From Rhyzopertha dominica (Eukaryota > Arthropoda > Insecta > Coleoptera > Bostrichidae), in NCBI GenBank assembly GCA_025024175.1, contig QCXZ01000137.1, positions 67,208,680 to 67,272,679 on the forward strand: a DNA stretch of 64,000 bases. Direction: 5' to 3'. Position numbers and translations under genes: made by a program. Below the pieces are notes generated by a model. That model worked only from the letters and a program-made list of their open reading frames with translations. It ran no database searches and was not told the origin of the DNA. This document shows, one piece after another, positions 1 to 12,433 of this stretch. Numbering within the stretch: position 1 is the stretch's first letter; each line of letters opens with the position of its first letter.

Positions 1-415
1 AAGATAAAATTTCAGTCTAAATCATTCAGGTGTATATAGCTTTACATGTAACGACTGTAACTCTGTTTATGTCGGACAAACGGGAAGATCCTTGCTTATT
101 AAGGGAAATGAGCATCTAAAACAATTTGATAAGTATACAAATAAAGGCATTGTAACTACAAATTTTTCGTTAGCAAATCATTTATTATCATTTAAACATA
201 TTTTCACTTTGGACAATTTAAAAAGTTTACATTTTTGTAATAAATCATCAAAATTAAACAATTTAGAAATTTTAGAGATATACAAAATTTTAAATGGCCA
301 AAATTGGACAATATTAAATGATTTTTTATTACGCATGCATCATAATCAACAATTATCGCACGCTGCAGCGTGTGTAAAATGATGATTATGATGCGCCTAC
401 TTTTTTATTACCTAG
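1..415 (+). mobile_element. Penelope-like element, 3' fragment (GIY-YIG endonuclease)
   Basis: From about position 20 one frame reads a GIY-YIG-type core: GVYSFTCNDC, then VYVGQTGRS, then an EH, ending in a hydrophilic tail (NLEILEIYKILN). This arrangement is typical of the C-terminal endonuclease domain of Penelope-like retroelements. The reverse transcriptase part would lie left of the window. The frame stays open to the stop at 382, so this end is not badly decayed. The same domain recurs at 47.1 kb (minus) and 48.9 kb (plus). Confidence 0.75.
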
Positions 416-670
416 ATATTTACCTGCCGTTTAAATTACTAGGTATACCTTTTGTACCCATATCAAAATGAACGAACACTTTTAAAAACAACATTTCTTT
501 ATTCTAAGTAACTATAATACTCTTATTTTAAATAAACATTGATTGTACAATTTGTATTTTTAGATATTTCATTTTATGATTTAAGCCTACTAAAAATAAT
601 TACAAAATTGTAAAAGAGAATGTTTAATGTTTAAAACATTTTTGAGCTTATGATGCATTCGTAATAAAAA

Positions 671-810
671 ATAGCGTATGATACGCGTGTATAAATAAGA
701 GGCCTTTAAAGCCCTTGCGACTTACAAAACAATCCGCTGCGCGTCGTGTTTTGAAATATGTCGCGCGTGCTTTAAAGGCCCTCTTATACACTTGTATCAT
801 AATATACTAT
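671..810. repeat. 140-bp hairpin (foldback MITE)
   Basis: Two arms of about 50 bp are inverted copies of each other: ATAG..TATGATAC..GTGTATAA..CCTTTAAAGC..GCGAC on the left, and its complement ending TTGTATCATAATATACTAT on the right. The loop holds a short GC-rich stretch. No convincing target duplication was found, so the exact ends are uncertain. Confidence 0.6.
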
Positions 811-1684
811 TTTGCAATTTCAGTTGTCCCATTCTAAATTTTTTATTTGAACGCTAATTTTTATGTTGCTGTTTTGAAAGTAGTTTTACATTTTTAGTTA
901 AGATTGCTTGTTTAGATTTTTAGTTTCATTTTACAATTTTGAGAATGTCATCATTTTTTCCAATAATTTGTGTATGGTATACTGACTACGGCATATTAGC
1001 CGAAAGCGCTTTACCTGAATAAATAATGTATTGTGGATTTAACTTGGTGAAGTTATTTAACAAAAATTAATTGAAACTTAATTTATTTTCATTAGTGCCA
1101 GTAGATCAACTAATGCTTCCGATGAAACAGAACGCGTTTGCGCTAAGAAATGTCGTGGCTGTTTCAAATATCCTCACTTAGAAAAACTTGGATTCGATTT
1201 GCGTTGTGAGCAAAGCAAGTAAATTAGATTTTTGCAAGAATATTTTATAGTTACGAAATTATAGGCTACTGCTATCGTTGGCTCTTCAAGAAAAAGCGTT
1301 TATATCTGGGATAGGCGTTGCCAACTATTTTTAATTAATGTAAAGGTAATGAACAAGATATTAAAAAATATATTTTGTGCTGAGCTCGGGGAATGAATTA
1401 TAGCAAATATTAAAAATGCTTTTCTCATATTTTAGATTAAAATCAGTTATCCAGAAGACCATACATTTAGGTAAGTTATGTCTTATCACAGTTCAAACTT
1501 CACTGGATTGATTCTGAAAAGATGAAGGAAATTATGTCGCAGTTAGAGAATTCGTCATGAGTGAAGTCCAAGAACACTTTTTGCCTTCAAGTGATAAAAA
1601 CCATCAGAGTCCTTGCGTTTCACTTCTAGAATATATATTGTCAAATTTTTGTTTATATGGATTGATATGGATACATAGATATTA

Positions 1685-1835
1685 TAGAGCCCGATGATGT
1701 CAGCGAAAATGCTTCACATCCCGTTCATTCCCGTTGAGCGAATGTTTAGTTCCGGTGGTAAAATTTTGAAACTTAAGCGTAAGAATTGGTCAGATAAATA
1801 ATTTAAAAAACTATTATTTTTAAAACATATCGGTG
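1685..1835 (+). pseudogene. hAT transposase C-terminal relic
   Basis: A short frame reads IPFIPVERMFSSGGKILKLK followed by RKNWSDK, a stop, and FKKLLFLK. This is the conserved hAT dimerization (hATC) signature, usually PVERLFSxGG...R..L....FE.L.FLK. Upstream (about 1440-1680) only scattered hAT-like fragments with stops remain. The element is dead. Confidence 0.55.
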
Positions 1836-2244
1836 GTTTGTAATGTACATTAATAAAAATAATAAGTAATATAAATTATATTATTCGTAACTAGTTAGAG
1901 CAGTTGTAGGTATGCATATAAAAATAATTTGGATAATTAGTCCTGATTCGGTTAGATGTAAGCTTTTAAATTTTGTTTTATCACTGAGGTTTTATGTAAC
2001 AAAAATTATAATGTTTTATTGTTAAAACAACCAGATATGAGCGAGTAACATATTATTGTTTTAAAACATTTTCCAATTTCCAAACAACAACAAACAAACA
2101 AGAAATACAAATCAGTGTGCCGCTAAAAGCAATATTTCATTCTTATACTGCCCTCTTATGGGAAATGATCGTATGTTGTAGAAGAGGCGGTGATTTCGGA
2201 GGGAATACCATCCAGGCACGTGTAGCTGCACTAAACCCACTAGT

Positions 2245-2730
2245 CACTAGGACCATTATTAACACAATCACATAACGGAAAATACTTCACAATACACAAA
2301 ATAACTGCGCTCTTTGAAAATTTCCAACGATGGTCCAGAAATCTCTTGAGGACATCATGTGTGAACACTTCTTTAGGTGAGGTAACGATGAACGGCCCAA
2401 TTGATTAATAAGCTTCAGCTCTGGGCGGACGATGTATAAATCCCTGGCTTCTGCGTCCGCAAAGACACTAGGACTATTATTAACATAATCACCTCACAAA
2501 AAATACTTCATTATACACAAAATCACTGCACTCTTTGAAAATTTCCAATGAAATTCCTTGAAAGTCCTAAGTAGGAACTCCTTCCCTGGGTAAGGTAAGG
2601 ATGTACTGGCCCAGATGATGAAATGATGTGTAAATCTTTATCTTCTGCGTCCACAAAGGCACTAGCACTACTAAAACAATCACCCCACAAAAAATACCTC
2701 ACAATACAAATCGTATAATGGATAATAATG
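2245..2730. repeat. Imperfect tandem repeat, about 2.5 units of 194-221 bp
   Basis: The block CACTAG.AC.ATTATTAACA.AATCAC, followed by an AATACTTCA.TATACACAAAAT.ACTGC.CTCTTTGAAAATTTCCAA block, begins at 2245 and again at 2466. A third, shorter copy begins at 2660. Between units lies a diverged GTAAGG.AACGATG-like segment and TTCTGCGTCC.CAAAG. No coding frame was recognised. Confidence 0.55.
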
Positions 2731-3209
2731 GAAATCGTATCCAACAATTACATGTACCTAATTGATTATTTGAAATTACATCGAAGTGTGTAATTGCAAT
2801 TGTAAATAATTACACATGGTGAAGTAATTTTAATATCACCGATCTCAAGTAAGTTTCAATTTAATTTTAGTAGTTATTTGTTCGCCCTATCCAATATTAA
2901 AATAAGTATATTTTTTTCATGTTAAATTTTGATAATTTTACATCAGAACTTAAAAATTAACTATAAATGATTATATCTACTTTATAATTAAATCTAGCTG
3001 GTAAATTATGCCAGCTTTTCGACATTAAAAATTATCTAATGACTATCCTGTTCTTTTCATGGCAACTACCATGATAGTTTAATGAAACCGTATCAGGTAT
3101 ATAGTTTCAAATAAAACAAAATAATTTAAAACAACTATACAGTAAATCAGTTGCTGAAATGGCGGTGCTTTTAAATCAGTTTTGTGGCACTTTGTTTCTA
3201 TGCGCACGA

Positions 3210-3610
3210 TTTAACTTATTAACATTTTGAAATTTTTATCACGTTGTTGAAATCCAGTGTATGAGCTGAAAGCTCGAATAGGTCAGTTTATTCAAAAGCG
3301 ACATCTGAATGTGTACTTCACATTTGTGCTACTTCGGTAGGCTTTTAAAAATTGCATTTCATGGATCTCATTAAATGCTCGAGATAGCCACCACCAATTT
3401 CCATTGTAAAGTCATGGAAATAGTACAACCGCTAATCAAAATTTGTTGGCATTCGTCTATGACACGTTGCCTAAAACCTTTAAATACGAATACCTAACTG
3501 GGATGGTGGCGTGAATTTTAGTTTTTAAATACTTCACAAAAAGAAGTCAAATAGAGTCAAGACCGAGGACTTTGCGAGCTATTCGATGGAGCCTCTTCCA
3601 ATCCATCGAT
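3210..3610 (-). pseudogene. DDE transposase relic (minus strand)
   Basis: On the minus strand, 3540-3605 reads WIGRGSIE, a stop, LAKSSVLTLFDFFLW. This is a decayed form of the W(I/P)..[14 protein letters not shown] block of a widespread insect IS630/Tc1-superfamily transposase. Related relics occur at 23.2-24.2 kb and 42.9-43.8 kb. Frameshifts and stops prevent any product. Confidence 0.4.
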
Positions 3611-3779
3611 TTAGCAATCTTGTATTTAAAAAATGTCTCACACGTAACGCACAATATAGAGGATCTCCATTTTGTCGAATCGTTAACTCATTCATAATGT
3701 AATGACCCCCATTTTCTTTGATTTTAGACGGTATTAATATTGTGGAAGTAAAGTTTGATCACCGCTTTTCTGATCGTTA

Positions 3780-5860
3780 GTTCAGCATTTGTTGTAGAAT
3801 TGAACCGATTTGTTACGTATATGTGATAAAGATTTTGACGTTGACATCTTTTTGAACGATTTGCGAGGTGTTTCTTGGAACATCATTTATGATATGCATG
3901 ATGTGAACAGTAAAGTGAAGTTCTTAGAGGATGGTATAATTGCCGCTATTGATAAGCATGCACAAGTCATTACCTCGAGAGTATCCAGAAAAGTAGGACC
4001 TTGGCTGAGAGAGAAGTTAAAGCTGATAATAAAAATGCGTAAAAAGCCCTACAAAGATTCAATCTTACTAAACTGACCGCTCATTGGGAGTATTACAAAA
4101 CATTAAGAAACCTTTAAGCCTTTGGTATATAGGCAAAACCGTTTCTATGCCGTGCTGTCTGCACTAGACCTTAACTATTCTGATAAGCTATAATGATAGC
4201 GAAATACATCTATCTGCAGTTGGTTGCAGTGCAGACAACATAGCACAGACATGCATTTTATATTAAGAAACCTTTTTAATTCCACAGCCAATAGTGAAAA
4301 ACAAGCGTATATAGAACATCAAATCTTCAGTAGAACTAATAAACGTAGTGTTTTTAGAGGACTACAAAAAATTGGTGTTAAATTCAAATTATCCGTAAAC
4401 ACAAATACTGTTTTAGGTGAATTTAATATTAACGATTTAAATACTTTCTTCTTGCAAAGTACTAATGTAGATTTTGTTCCAGATAAAATGATCTTCCAAA
4501 AATATAATAGCAAACGGCTGGATAGAGTCAATGAGATTCTTGATTTTCAGTTTGTTACAGAGGATGGAGTGTGCACCTCCATTAACAGTCTTAAAAGTAA
4601 TGCTGCTGGAGTTAATGGAATATCGCTAAATATATTATAAACTACGCTTCCAGTTATACTTTCAATAATTACTCACATAACTAATACCAGTATAGGTAGT
4701 AGCACTTTTCCGGATGCCTGGAAGTAGTCTAAGATCAGACCGTTACCTAAAGTACCCACTCCAAAAGAGATGAAAGGTGTCAGGCCTATTAGTATTTTGC
4801 CAGTTCTCTCGAATGTACTGGAAAAGGTTTTAGCCGAGCAGCTTAGAAATCATTTGCTTAAGTTCAAAATAATTCCAAAACTGCAATCTGGAAAGGACAC
4901 AGTTGTGAGACGGCTTTCTTAAAATCGTAGATGATATTACGTATATTATTATGGATGAGGTTAGCTGTGTGTGCTGGTCTTACTCGACTTTTCAAAAGCT
5001 TTTGATACATTGCATCACAGATTATTGCTATCAATTTTACACTATGTGGTTATAGAAAAGGATGTGTTAAAATTGAGCTATTTTATTAACAGGTATGAAT
5101 GTAAGATAATATGTTTTCGGAAAGATCGCTGGCGCTTTAAAACACTGACAAAAAGTTATAAGTCTGACGTTTCGATCACGTCTGTAATCTTTATCAAAGA
5201 CGAGAACCTCAAAATATCGTCTGACGCGAGTTCAAACAAAATTTTGTCACCTTTGTAGCTATTGATCACTGCTATGCAGATGATGCGCAATTGTACTGTA
5301 GGTTCGAACTTCGTAATCTTGATGTGGCGGTTAGAACATTAAATTCTGATCTAAAACTTTTTTGTTCTGCAGCTTCCGATCATACATTGCTATAATTAAT
5401 TCAACGAAAACTAAAGCGGAGTTGTTTTGAAAGACATTTGATGTAGCTACTAGACAGCAAATATGTAATAAAATTGTATTGACTATCAATGACCAGCCTA
5501 TTGATTTTGCTGAATCTGTTAAAAATTTGGGTTTATTTAGGGATTTTAGATTAAGATTTTGTAAACACATTGACGAATGCATTCGGAAGTCGTATGTGAA
5601 TCTCAGGATATTCAGCATTAACAAATTTATAAATATAAAAAACTAAAATAATTCTCAGTGGGGCACTAGTTCTCTCATATTTTAACTTTGCAGCAGTAGT
5701 ATATGGACCTTGTTTAGACTTTAAAACAACTAATAGAATTCAACAACTTCAAAAATAATGCACATATCACATACGATCGTAATTCTATTTCTTGCTTGAC
5801 TATGAAAGATATAAAAGATACCTTCGTGCTGCTTGTCACTTCCATAAAATTGTAGTAAGC
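3780..5860 (+). pseudogene. Jockey-like non-LTR retrotransposon ORF2 relic
   Basis: Pieces of a LINE reverse transcriptase appear in order across several frames. First comes the linker between endonuclease and RT (3810-4076, containing VGPWLREKLK). Then RPISILPVLSNVLEKVLAEQ at about 4786-4850, the catalytic LLDFSKAFDTLHHRLLLSIL at about 4980-5035, and CYADDAQLY at about 5266-5292. A C-terminal VVYGPCLDFKTTNRIQQLQK piece lies near 5697-5756. Frames are broken by stops and shifts, so it cannot encode a working protein. The YADDxQLY box and the order of blocks fit the Jockey/CR1 group. Confidence 0.75.
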
Positions 5861-6274
5861 AGATCACCTCCATTCTTTATAATAAAATAAGGTATAGAAT
5901 ATAGAACAGACGTTCATAATATTAATGTACGGAAAAAGATGAACTCACAATACCTCTTCATAATTATTCTGAATTTTTTAAAGGAGGATACTCGCAGAAC
6001 ATTAGTAATATATATAATTCTATACTCTACAACATAAAAAATGGCTATACTCTAGTTTTAAGTTGACTATCAGTAAAGCGCTATTTTGTCATACCATAGA
6101 TGCCAATAATGCAATTCGTGTTTAGCTCGTTAAATCTTGCACTATGAGTTATTATTTTTATTTTGCGGAGGAACAGTATCCCACCATCCTGGTGGATTCT
6201 GAACTTCGCCGATTGACCATCACTGGAGTGCGCCCAGTTTTAAGTCTTGTACCTATATATTTTAACTTATATGT

Positions 6275-6965
6275 TAAGGTGACCAACTTTCCAAACCAGA
6301 AAATCCGGACGCCTCCATGATGCTATTTGTAATATAGGATAAAGTAAAGAGTAAATAGGAATGGTCAGGCATTAGGTTATGCCGGCTACGCAATTACGCG
6401 CTGACACCACAGAACTAAATACCTAAAGTTTAATGTAATACTATTAAGATTTTGTGATAAATGATCCTCGGGCAGACGCATGCGCAGTAAAGATTATAAT
6501 ACGGAAACGTCATGACGTCACAACAAACAACAGGACCTGCTGCACATCTCGCCAATCACCATTCACTTTGTCAAACTAGGGAGTTACTGCGCAGACTCGC
6601 TGCCCTACGAACGAGCAATATGGCGACTTACGGGTCGTTACAATATTTTCTCGCGCATGCCCTAACAATTAGTCATCTACATAATAGATGAGATGTATGT
6701 GGCTGACATTAATTTGACAGATGAAACTATAAAGTTAACAACGCCTGAATCCATGAAGCTTGAAGCATGAGAAGACAACAATGAAAAAGTAAAATACCAT
6801 GTTGTGCACATATTTTGCACACTTTTTAGCCAAACCCTAAAAAAAACCGGACAAAACCAAACAAAATTGTGAAAATCCGGACAAATCCGGATGCCATATT
6901 AAATACGGACTCATAAACAAAAATACAAACCTGTCCGGGCTAAATCCGGACGGTTGGTCACCTTA
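6275..6965. mobile_element. hAT-type non-autonomous element, 691 bp, with 8-bp target duplication
   Basis: The left end starts TAAGGTGACCAAC and the right end is its exact reverse complement, GTTGGTCACCTTA. The element is flanked on both sides by TTATATGT (6267-6274 and 6966-6973), an exact 8-bp target site duplication typical of hAT transposons. Near the right end the motif (A)AATCCGGAC is repeated several times, as expected of subterminal transposase binding sites. No coding frame is present. Confidence 0.85.
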
Positions 6966-6973
6966 TTATATGT

Positions 6974-9845
6974 GTATATATATTTTTTATACTTCTACTG
7001 TACTGCAGCATACACTGAGTCAATAAAGTCGTTTTATATCACTTGTAATATTAAAAAAAATCACAGGTGACACTTGCCCTATAAATGATGATTTTATTTT
7101 ATTGTGTCAAGTAAATTTAAGATCGAAGTAAATCAACAAGTTCTGTTCATTTAACAAGAAAAAAATGAAATCATACTTATCGATGTGAATGAAACGTATT
7201 TTTTAAAATTTATTTTAACAGGAAAATGCTTTTATGAGTTGGTTTGATGCATCGATAAAATTTAATGTATCTCAAATCAGGCCGATAACTTTTTACCTGA
7301 ACTACCTTAGACCTTTATCTATCTTATTATATTATACTCAGGCGAACACTTTAAATGTTCGATTGTGTATTGTTTTTTGAAATCGCCATATAATATTAAA
7401 CGTATATCTTTTGTTCTGAACAAGCCGCATTATGGTATATTCCTTTTTTTGGTATTTCTGATTGACGACAGAAATTTATTACGGATCAGAGCAGGGTTAC
7501 GAATTAATGATACGTCCATAACTACGATTGGCTGTAAAAAATAATCAGAAGTCCACTCGATCACCTCATCACCTGATTCCATATGTTCCCACGAACGTAT
7601 ACAAGTTTATCACAAAGTTCCGGGATGATTCTGCAAAATTAAGCAATGGTAATTGTTATCTTTGTTAGTTTTTACGGTTTTGCCGTCTTATACACGGGTC
7701 AGGGCATAATTAATCACACCGCCGCTATATGTAATGTGAATTAGTCAAGAAAGAAAACAAACATTGGTTACGCAATACTGTAACAATTTAATTTTTGAGC
7801 GACTAACTAGAAATAAATATTGTTCCATATGGGGAATGGATTTATCAATATAATCTCTCCTCAATTCCTCCTCCTCCTTCTATNCACTCCAATTTTTTAA
7901 ATCGATTGTGTTGTGCAGTAATATATGACGATCTCAAATATCTACTAAAAATAAATAACTAAATGTAGAAAACATTTCCATTGGTAGATTATGTAAAGCA
8001 CTGAAGATCTCATTTTGATTTGCAATTACAACTTCTTTGTCTTTGTTGAAAATATTTTTCCTTACAAATGTTTTTTAAATTGAATATAAATAAAAAATTG
8101 CATTTGTAAACCGCTGTGTCAGTACTGAATGTACCTATAAATTTTATTTTGTAGTTCCCCCGAAAGCATTTTTGGATAGTGTTATATTGACTATAAATAT
8201 TTATCAACTATAAGCGCAAATCTATTATAATTTGAATAACATTGTAGTTTAATAGAAATATATACTTAAACTTATACATAGAAATACGTATAACTCTGAA
8301 GTTTAAAGACGTCAATAACGAATCAGTATTTGCTTACTTGTAGATTAAGTGAAAATGATGAATTCATAAAACGGGTTATCATATAGTACTACTACAACAT
8401 TGTAGGGTTCTGTTGAATGACTTGCATTTTCGGAGCTTGTTTACCCATGATTTCGAGCAAATCAATTAACGTCAATGTTTAGCGGCATGAGCATAATCTA
8501 GCATTTATTACTCTTCGCATGCTAATAGTTCTAATTTTTTCAGTAATCGATTGGCTTTAAAATTACAAAACATTATCGTATTCCTTTATCTACAGCGGGG
8601 GAAAAAGGAAACAAATTTTATTTATTTGATCTCCAACGTAAAGCCTTTTTACGTAAACATGACGCATTTATAAAAAAATATGATATGAAGCTTTTGATTT
8701 GATTTAAGTTACATTTAAATATAACTTATTAATTTGAATTTAATTACTGCTATAGGAAGAAGAGAATTTCATACATTCTAAAAGACAACTTAAGAACATT
8801 GAATTGCTTGAAGTCTGAATGTCAGTAAAAGGAAACTGTAACTCCATTTGTCACTACTTGCCACGCGAATCTATTCTGAAAAAAAAATAAAGCCTCAGTG
8901 AAATTAAGATTTGTAGTTTAAAGACAACCTTTAATTTTTGATTGCTTGAACAAATGATGTGTTATTTGTGTAGCTGCAAGGCGTTCTTTACAACGCATTG
9001 AATAATCGAAGGCTTTTGATGATCCAATGAAACTTGCAAGATGACTACTTTAAAAGTTAAACTTCAATTGAAAACTTGCAATGTGCAACATACTGGTCGA
9101 TTTTGTATTTTGTTTTGCTATTTTGTACTAAAAATAAGTCTTTACATGTGTTATGGACTATGCGGTACTATACGCGATGATTTGACGTATGTTGAGGAGT
9201 CATAATAGTTAATTATTAAATGAAATTGATACAATTCATTTTAGTTGTTTTCTAATAAACGTCATTTTACTACGCTAAATATTTATTAAAATCCTGCAGC
9301 GTCGTTTTAGATTTAATACAGACATTTCATCATTGTGCATAACATTATATTATGGCATAATTGCCAATATAAAATACGGAGGAATTTTGTTTTATCCCAA
9401 AATAACTCCGGGGAACACCCGTAGAAGCGGTCACCCTAGTTCTATTGCTTATTGACGGTTGGCAGTAAGAAAGCGATTTTAACGTTTAATGTTTGACAAT
9501 CATAACGTTTACGGTTTGAACTTCTCAGCTTAAAAGTTTGAAAACATATTTTAATTTTAGTGCTGAAGTTATAACTTATTATTGCACTTGAATTGATTAA
9601 TACGTAAACTGAATTAAATGTGTTATAAATAAAAATTTTGTTAATCTAGTTCCTTTGATATTGTCGTCGTGACAACACTGGTATGGACATTTTAATTTTT
9701 ATTTCAGTTATCTAAACGCGAATATAGGTTATGTTTATTGTTTATTCACTAGTCCGATGTCAGTATTTCTTTTTAGTGTTTTAAGTTTTAAGCACTCTAA
9801 ATAAATAAATTTTATTTTTAATGTAATCACTAGTTACATGCACAA
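6974..9845. other. AT-rich gap without recognised genes
   Basis: About 2.9 kb of AT-rich sequence with only short unrecognised frames. A fragment GCGGTCACCCTA near 9429 resembles a transposon end but has no visible partner. The last few hundred bases should hold the promoter of the deformylase gene; no clear TATA box stands out. Confidence 0.5.
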
Positions 9846-10609
9846 ATGGGATTAATAAGCAAGAAACTGCTTTTCAAAAACTATGACCAAGTCAGATCTA
9901 TAAGTTACCAAAGATTAAAAAACTGGTATGCAGCGCTGATTAAGCCTTTGCAAGCCAAAGCTGAGGGACCTCCCTATAAACACATAACACAAATCGGAGA
10001 TCCTCTATTGCGTAGCGTTGCTGATCCTATACCGATCCAATTGGTAGCATCACCAGAGACAAACTTTCTCGTGAAGAGAATGACCAACGTATTCCGAAAG
10101 TACGATTGTGTTGGTCTTTCCGCACCCCAGATTGGAATACCGTTAAGAGTGTTTATAATGGAATTTAATGAAAGACACAGAAAGTCTTACAGTTCATCAG
10201 AACAGAAGGCAATGGAAATGGATTTGCTTCCCTTCACTGTACGTCTGATGATAACTGCTGTAAGTTACATGATAATGACAGTGTTTTGTTTTAGGTAGTT
10301 ATCAATCCTTATGTTAAAATTAGGGATTATACAAAAGTAGCATTTCCTGAATCGTGTGAGAGCGTGAGGGGTTTTGCAGCGGATGTACCAAGGTATCGTG
10401 AAATCGAATTGAACGGATTGAATGAGAAAGGAGACTTAATCAGTGTATTCCTGCGAGGTTGGCCTGCTCGGATTGCACAGCACGAAGTAGATCACCTTAA
10501 TGGAAAACTGTATGTTGATATTATGGACAGGAAAACATTTTGTTGCTCTTGTTGGCAAGACGTTAACGAACATAATGGAAAAATCTCTATACCATTCGGA
10601 CCCAAGTAG
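9846..10609 (+). CDS. PDF: Peptide deformylase, mitochondrial
   Basis: Removes the N-terminal formyl group from mitochondrially made proteins. Two exons, 9846-10238 and 10295-10609, flank a 56-bp phase-0 GT-AG intron (GTACGT...TTTTAG) and give 235 aa. All three deformylase motifs are visible: GLSAPQIG (residues 90-97), ESCESV (150-155, the metazoan form of bacterial EGCLS, with the metal ligand Cys152) and QHEVDH (193-198, metal ligands His194 and His198, catalytic Glu195). About 45 residues rich in Lys and Arg precede the domain and probably form a mitochondrial presequence. Reading through the donor instead of splicing would stop before motifs II and III, which supports the intron. A donor-like GTAAGT at 10260 would leave a 35-bp intron and is rejected. 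Confidence 0.93.
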
Positions 10610-10669
10610 TTATGGTGTTTATTCCGTTTCAAAATGTTTAAAATAGTATAAGAGAACATAATTGTTTTT

Positions 10670-10675
10670 AATAAA
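10670..10675 (+). promoter_or_regulatory. Polyadenylation signal of the deformylase gene
   Basis: AATAAA lies about 60 nt after the deformylase stop codon, in an AT-rich 3' region. Its position fits a short 3' UTR. Confidence 0.55.
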
Positions 10676-11995
10676 AATGTATAAAACCTACATCTGTTTT
10701 TCTTTAAAGTACTGCGAAGTTGTACTCACCCAATAAAAGAATTGCATTTGTAAATAAATGATAAAATATAATAATAGGTAAATTAAATTAAGAAAGGTGT
10801 CACATAAGCACTTTAAATTTTTTTTTGTTTGATATCTGCATTACTTATTTTCAATGTTGACAAATATGTGTGCATAAATGTGCATTAAATTTAATACCTT
10901 ATTAATTTCAAGTGTAGTTTTACCAATAACATGCTTAGTGTGACAGTGTTTATAACAGAAAACAATGCAAAATTTGTGTAAAAGTCGCTAAGTTGGCGAC
11001 TGCATGTAATACTAACATTTAGGAGTGTCTAGAACACTGACAGTTATTTAAGCAAACAAAATATAGAACATAGTTATGTTTACATTTGCACAGCAGAAAA
11101 GTGTATACAAATGACTAATCTTTGATAAACAAAGAAATAAGGGCCTATACATGATTTTTTTTCTGTAGAATTCACATTTGTAGATTTCTGGCCTAATAAA
11201 TAATAAATATATTGATACAAATTGAATATTTTGTAACTGATCCCAATTTACCCAGCCCTATTAGGGAGTATAGGTATGTTACATATACAATAATTTTTTG
11301 CATTCATTAAAATATACTAACATAACATTTTTATTTTTAAATAAAATAAAAAGCATTTGTATACATTTTGTGCCATGCAAATGTAAAAATAACTATTAGG
11401 AAAGTCTTGAAAATCGAGAATATACAAGTGCATATAATATTTGATTCTATAAAAATCCTATTTGCCTTGACTTCTTACAAAATATATCTACTTAAATACC
11501 GTAGTCCTGCACTTAGCTATATATATTCATCTTTTAAAATTTTGCAAGATTTTGACAAAACAATACAAGTATTTTGCATGTATTAGTTGAATACAGATAA
11601 CTACTTAAAAGGATAACGATCTTTGCCATCCTGTCATGCTACAAAAATGGTCCTGTTTGACAGAGGTTCCAAGTCCCACCAGTAGATGACGGCAACTTAC
11701 AAGTGTAAAAAATTAAACAAGGTACCTACGGAAATGTACGGTTTTCACTGCAGTTCTAGTTTTATTTTTCTTTTAATTTTGAACAAAGCATAAATAATCC
11801 ACATTTTTATATACACTGTATAAAACAAATACTTTACCAGAATTAAAATATTTGATAATAATTGGTTTTCGATTTGGCAACGTTGGGTGCAAATTCACTC
11901 CTATCGTTGATTTCTGATTTGTTTGTTGAGGTTAGGTACACCTAAATTTTGACGTTTAAGAAGGCTAGTGAAAATCTACATTATCTGCAGTCTCC
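10676..11995. other. AT-rich spacer between deformylase and MOZART1 genes
   Basis: About 1.3 kb without a recognisable gene or clear mobile element. The right end must contain the promoter and a 5' non-coding exon of the MOZART1 gene, because TTTCAG directly before its likely ATG looks like a splice acceptor. Confidence 0.45.
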
Positions 11996-12016
11996 ATGTC
12001 ATTTCATGTATTTCAG

Positions 12017-12259
12017 ATGCCAGCGGCGCTCGATCAAGTAAAGGAGGCCAAGGAGAACCTCGAAATCTTAATGGAGATGTCGAAATTGTTGAATGTTGGC
12101 TTGGATCCCGAACCTTTGGCAATTTGCGTGCGACTTTGCGAACTAGGTGTTAATCCGGAGGCACTGGCATTGCTTGTGGAAAACATGAAGAAGGAAGTGG
12201 CACGACTGGACCAGTCGAAGGCTACAGTTACATCCAGTAGTCACACCCCAAGCTTTTGA
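12017..12259 (+). CDS. MZT1: Mitotic-spindle organizing protein 1 (MOZART1)
   Basis: A small helical protein of 80 aa that helps recruit and activate gamma-tubulin ring complexes at microtubule-organizing centres. The diagnostic core is ILMEMSKLLNVGLDPEPLAI then CVRLCELGVNPEALALLVEN, and the length is close to that of animal MOZART1. I choose the ATG at 12017: it lies immediately after GTATTTCAG, a good acceptor, so a 5' UTR intron probably ends there. An in-frame ATG at 11996 would add seven residues (MSFHVFQ) that look intronic. The tail after about residue 66 is Ser/Thr-rich and variable, as usual for the family. The gene is convergent with boca. Confidence 0.92.
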   Translation: MPAALDQVKEAKENLEILMEMSKLLNVGLDPEPLAICVRLCELGVNPEALALLVENMKKEVARLDQSKATVTSSSHTPSF

Positions 12260-12267
12260 CTATTATA

Positions 12268-12273
12268 AATAAA
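12268..12273 (+). promoter_or_regulatory. Polyadenylation signal of MOZART1
   Basis: AATAAA lies nine bases after the stop codon, implying a very short 3' UTR. The facing boca signal is only about 90 bp further on. Confidence 0.6.
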
Positions 12274-12362
12274 GTTAGATATTCTAGAAATGCTTTTGCT
12301 TGATGTTATGGAAATCTCTTATTCAACTTACATAAATAGGTACTATTATAAAATAAACATGA

Positions 12363-12368
12363 TTTATT
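12363..12368 (-). promoter_or_regulatory. Polyadenylation signal of boca
   Basis: AATAAA on the minus strand, 65 nt beyond the boca stop codon. Confidence 0.55.
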
Positions 12369-12433
12369 ACAAGTATGTAATCGGTACAAAATATTACAAC
12401 CTATAAAAGAAATAGAAAAATGCTGTTAATCAG

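Noticed and set aside
10260..10294. GTAAGT donor inside the deformylase gene
   Set aside because: It would make a 35-bp intron, below the usual minimum. The GTACGT donor at 10239 gives 56 bp and keeps the family alignment.
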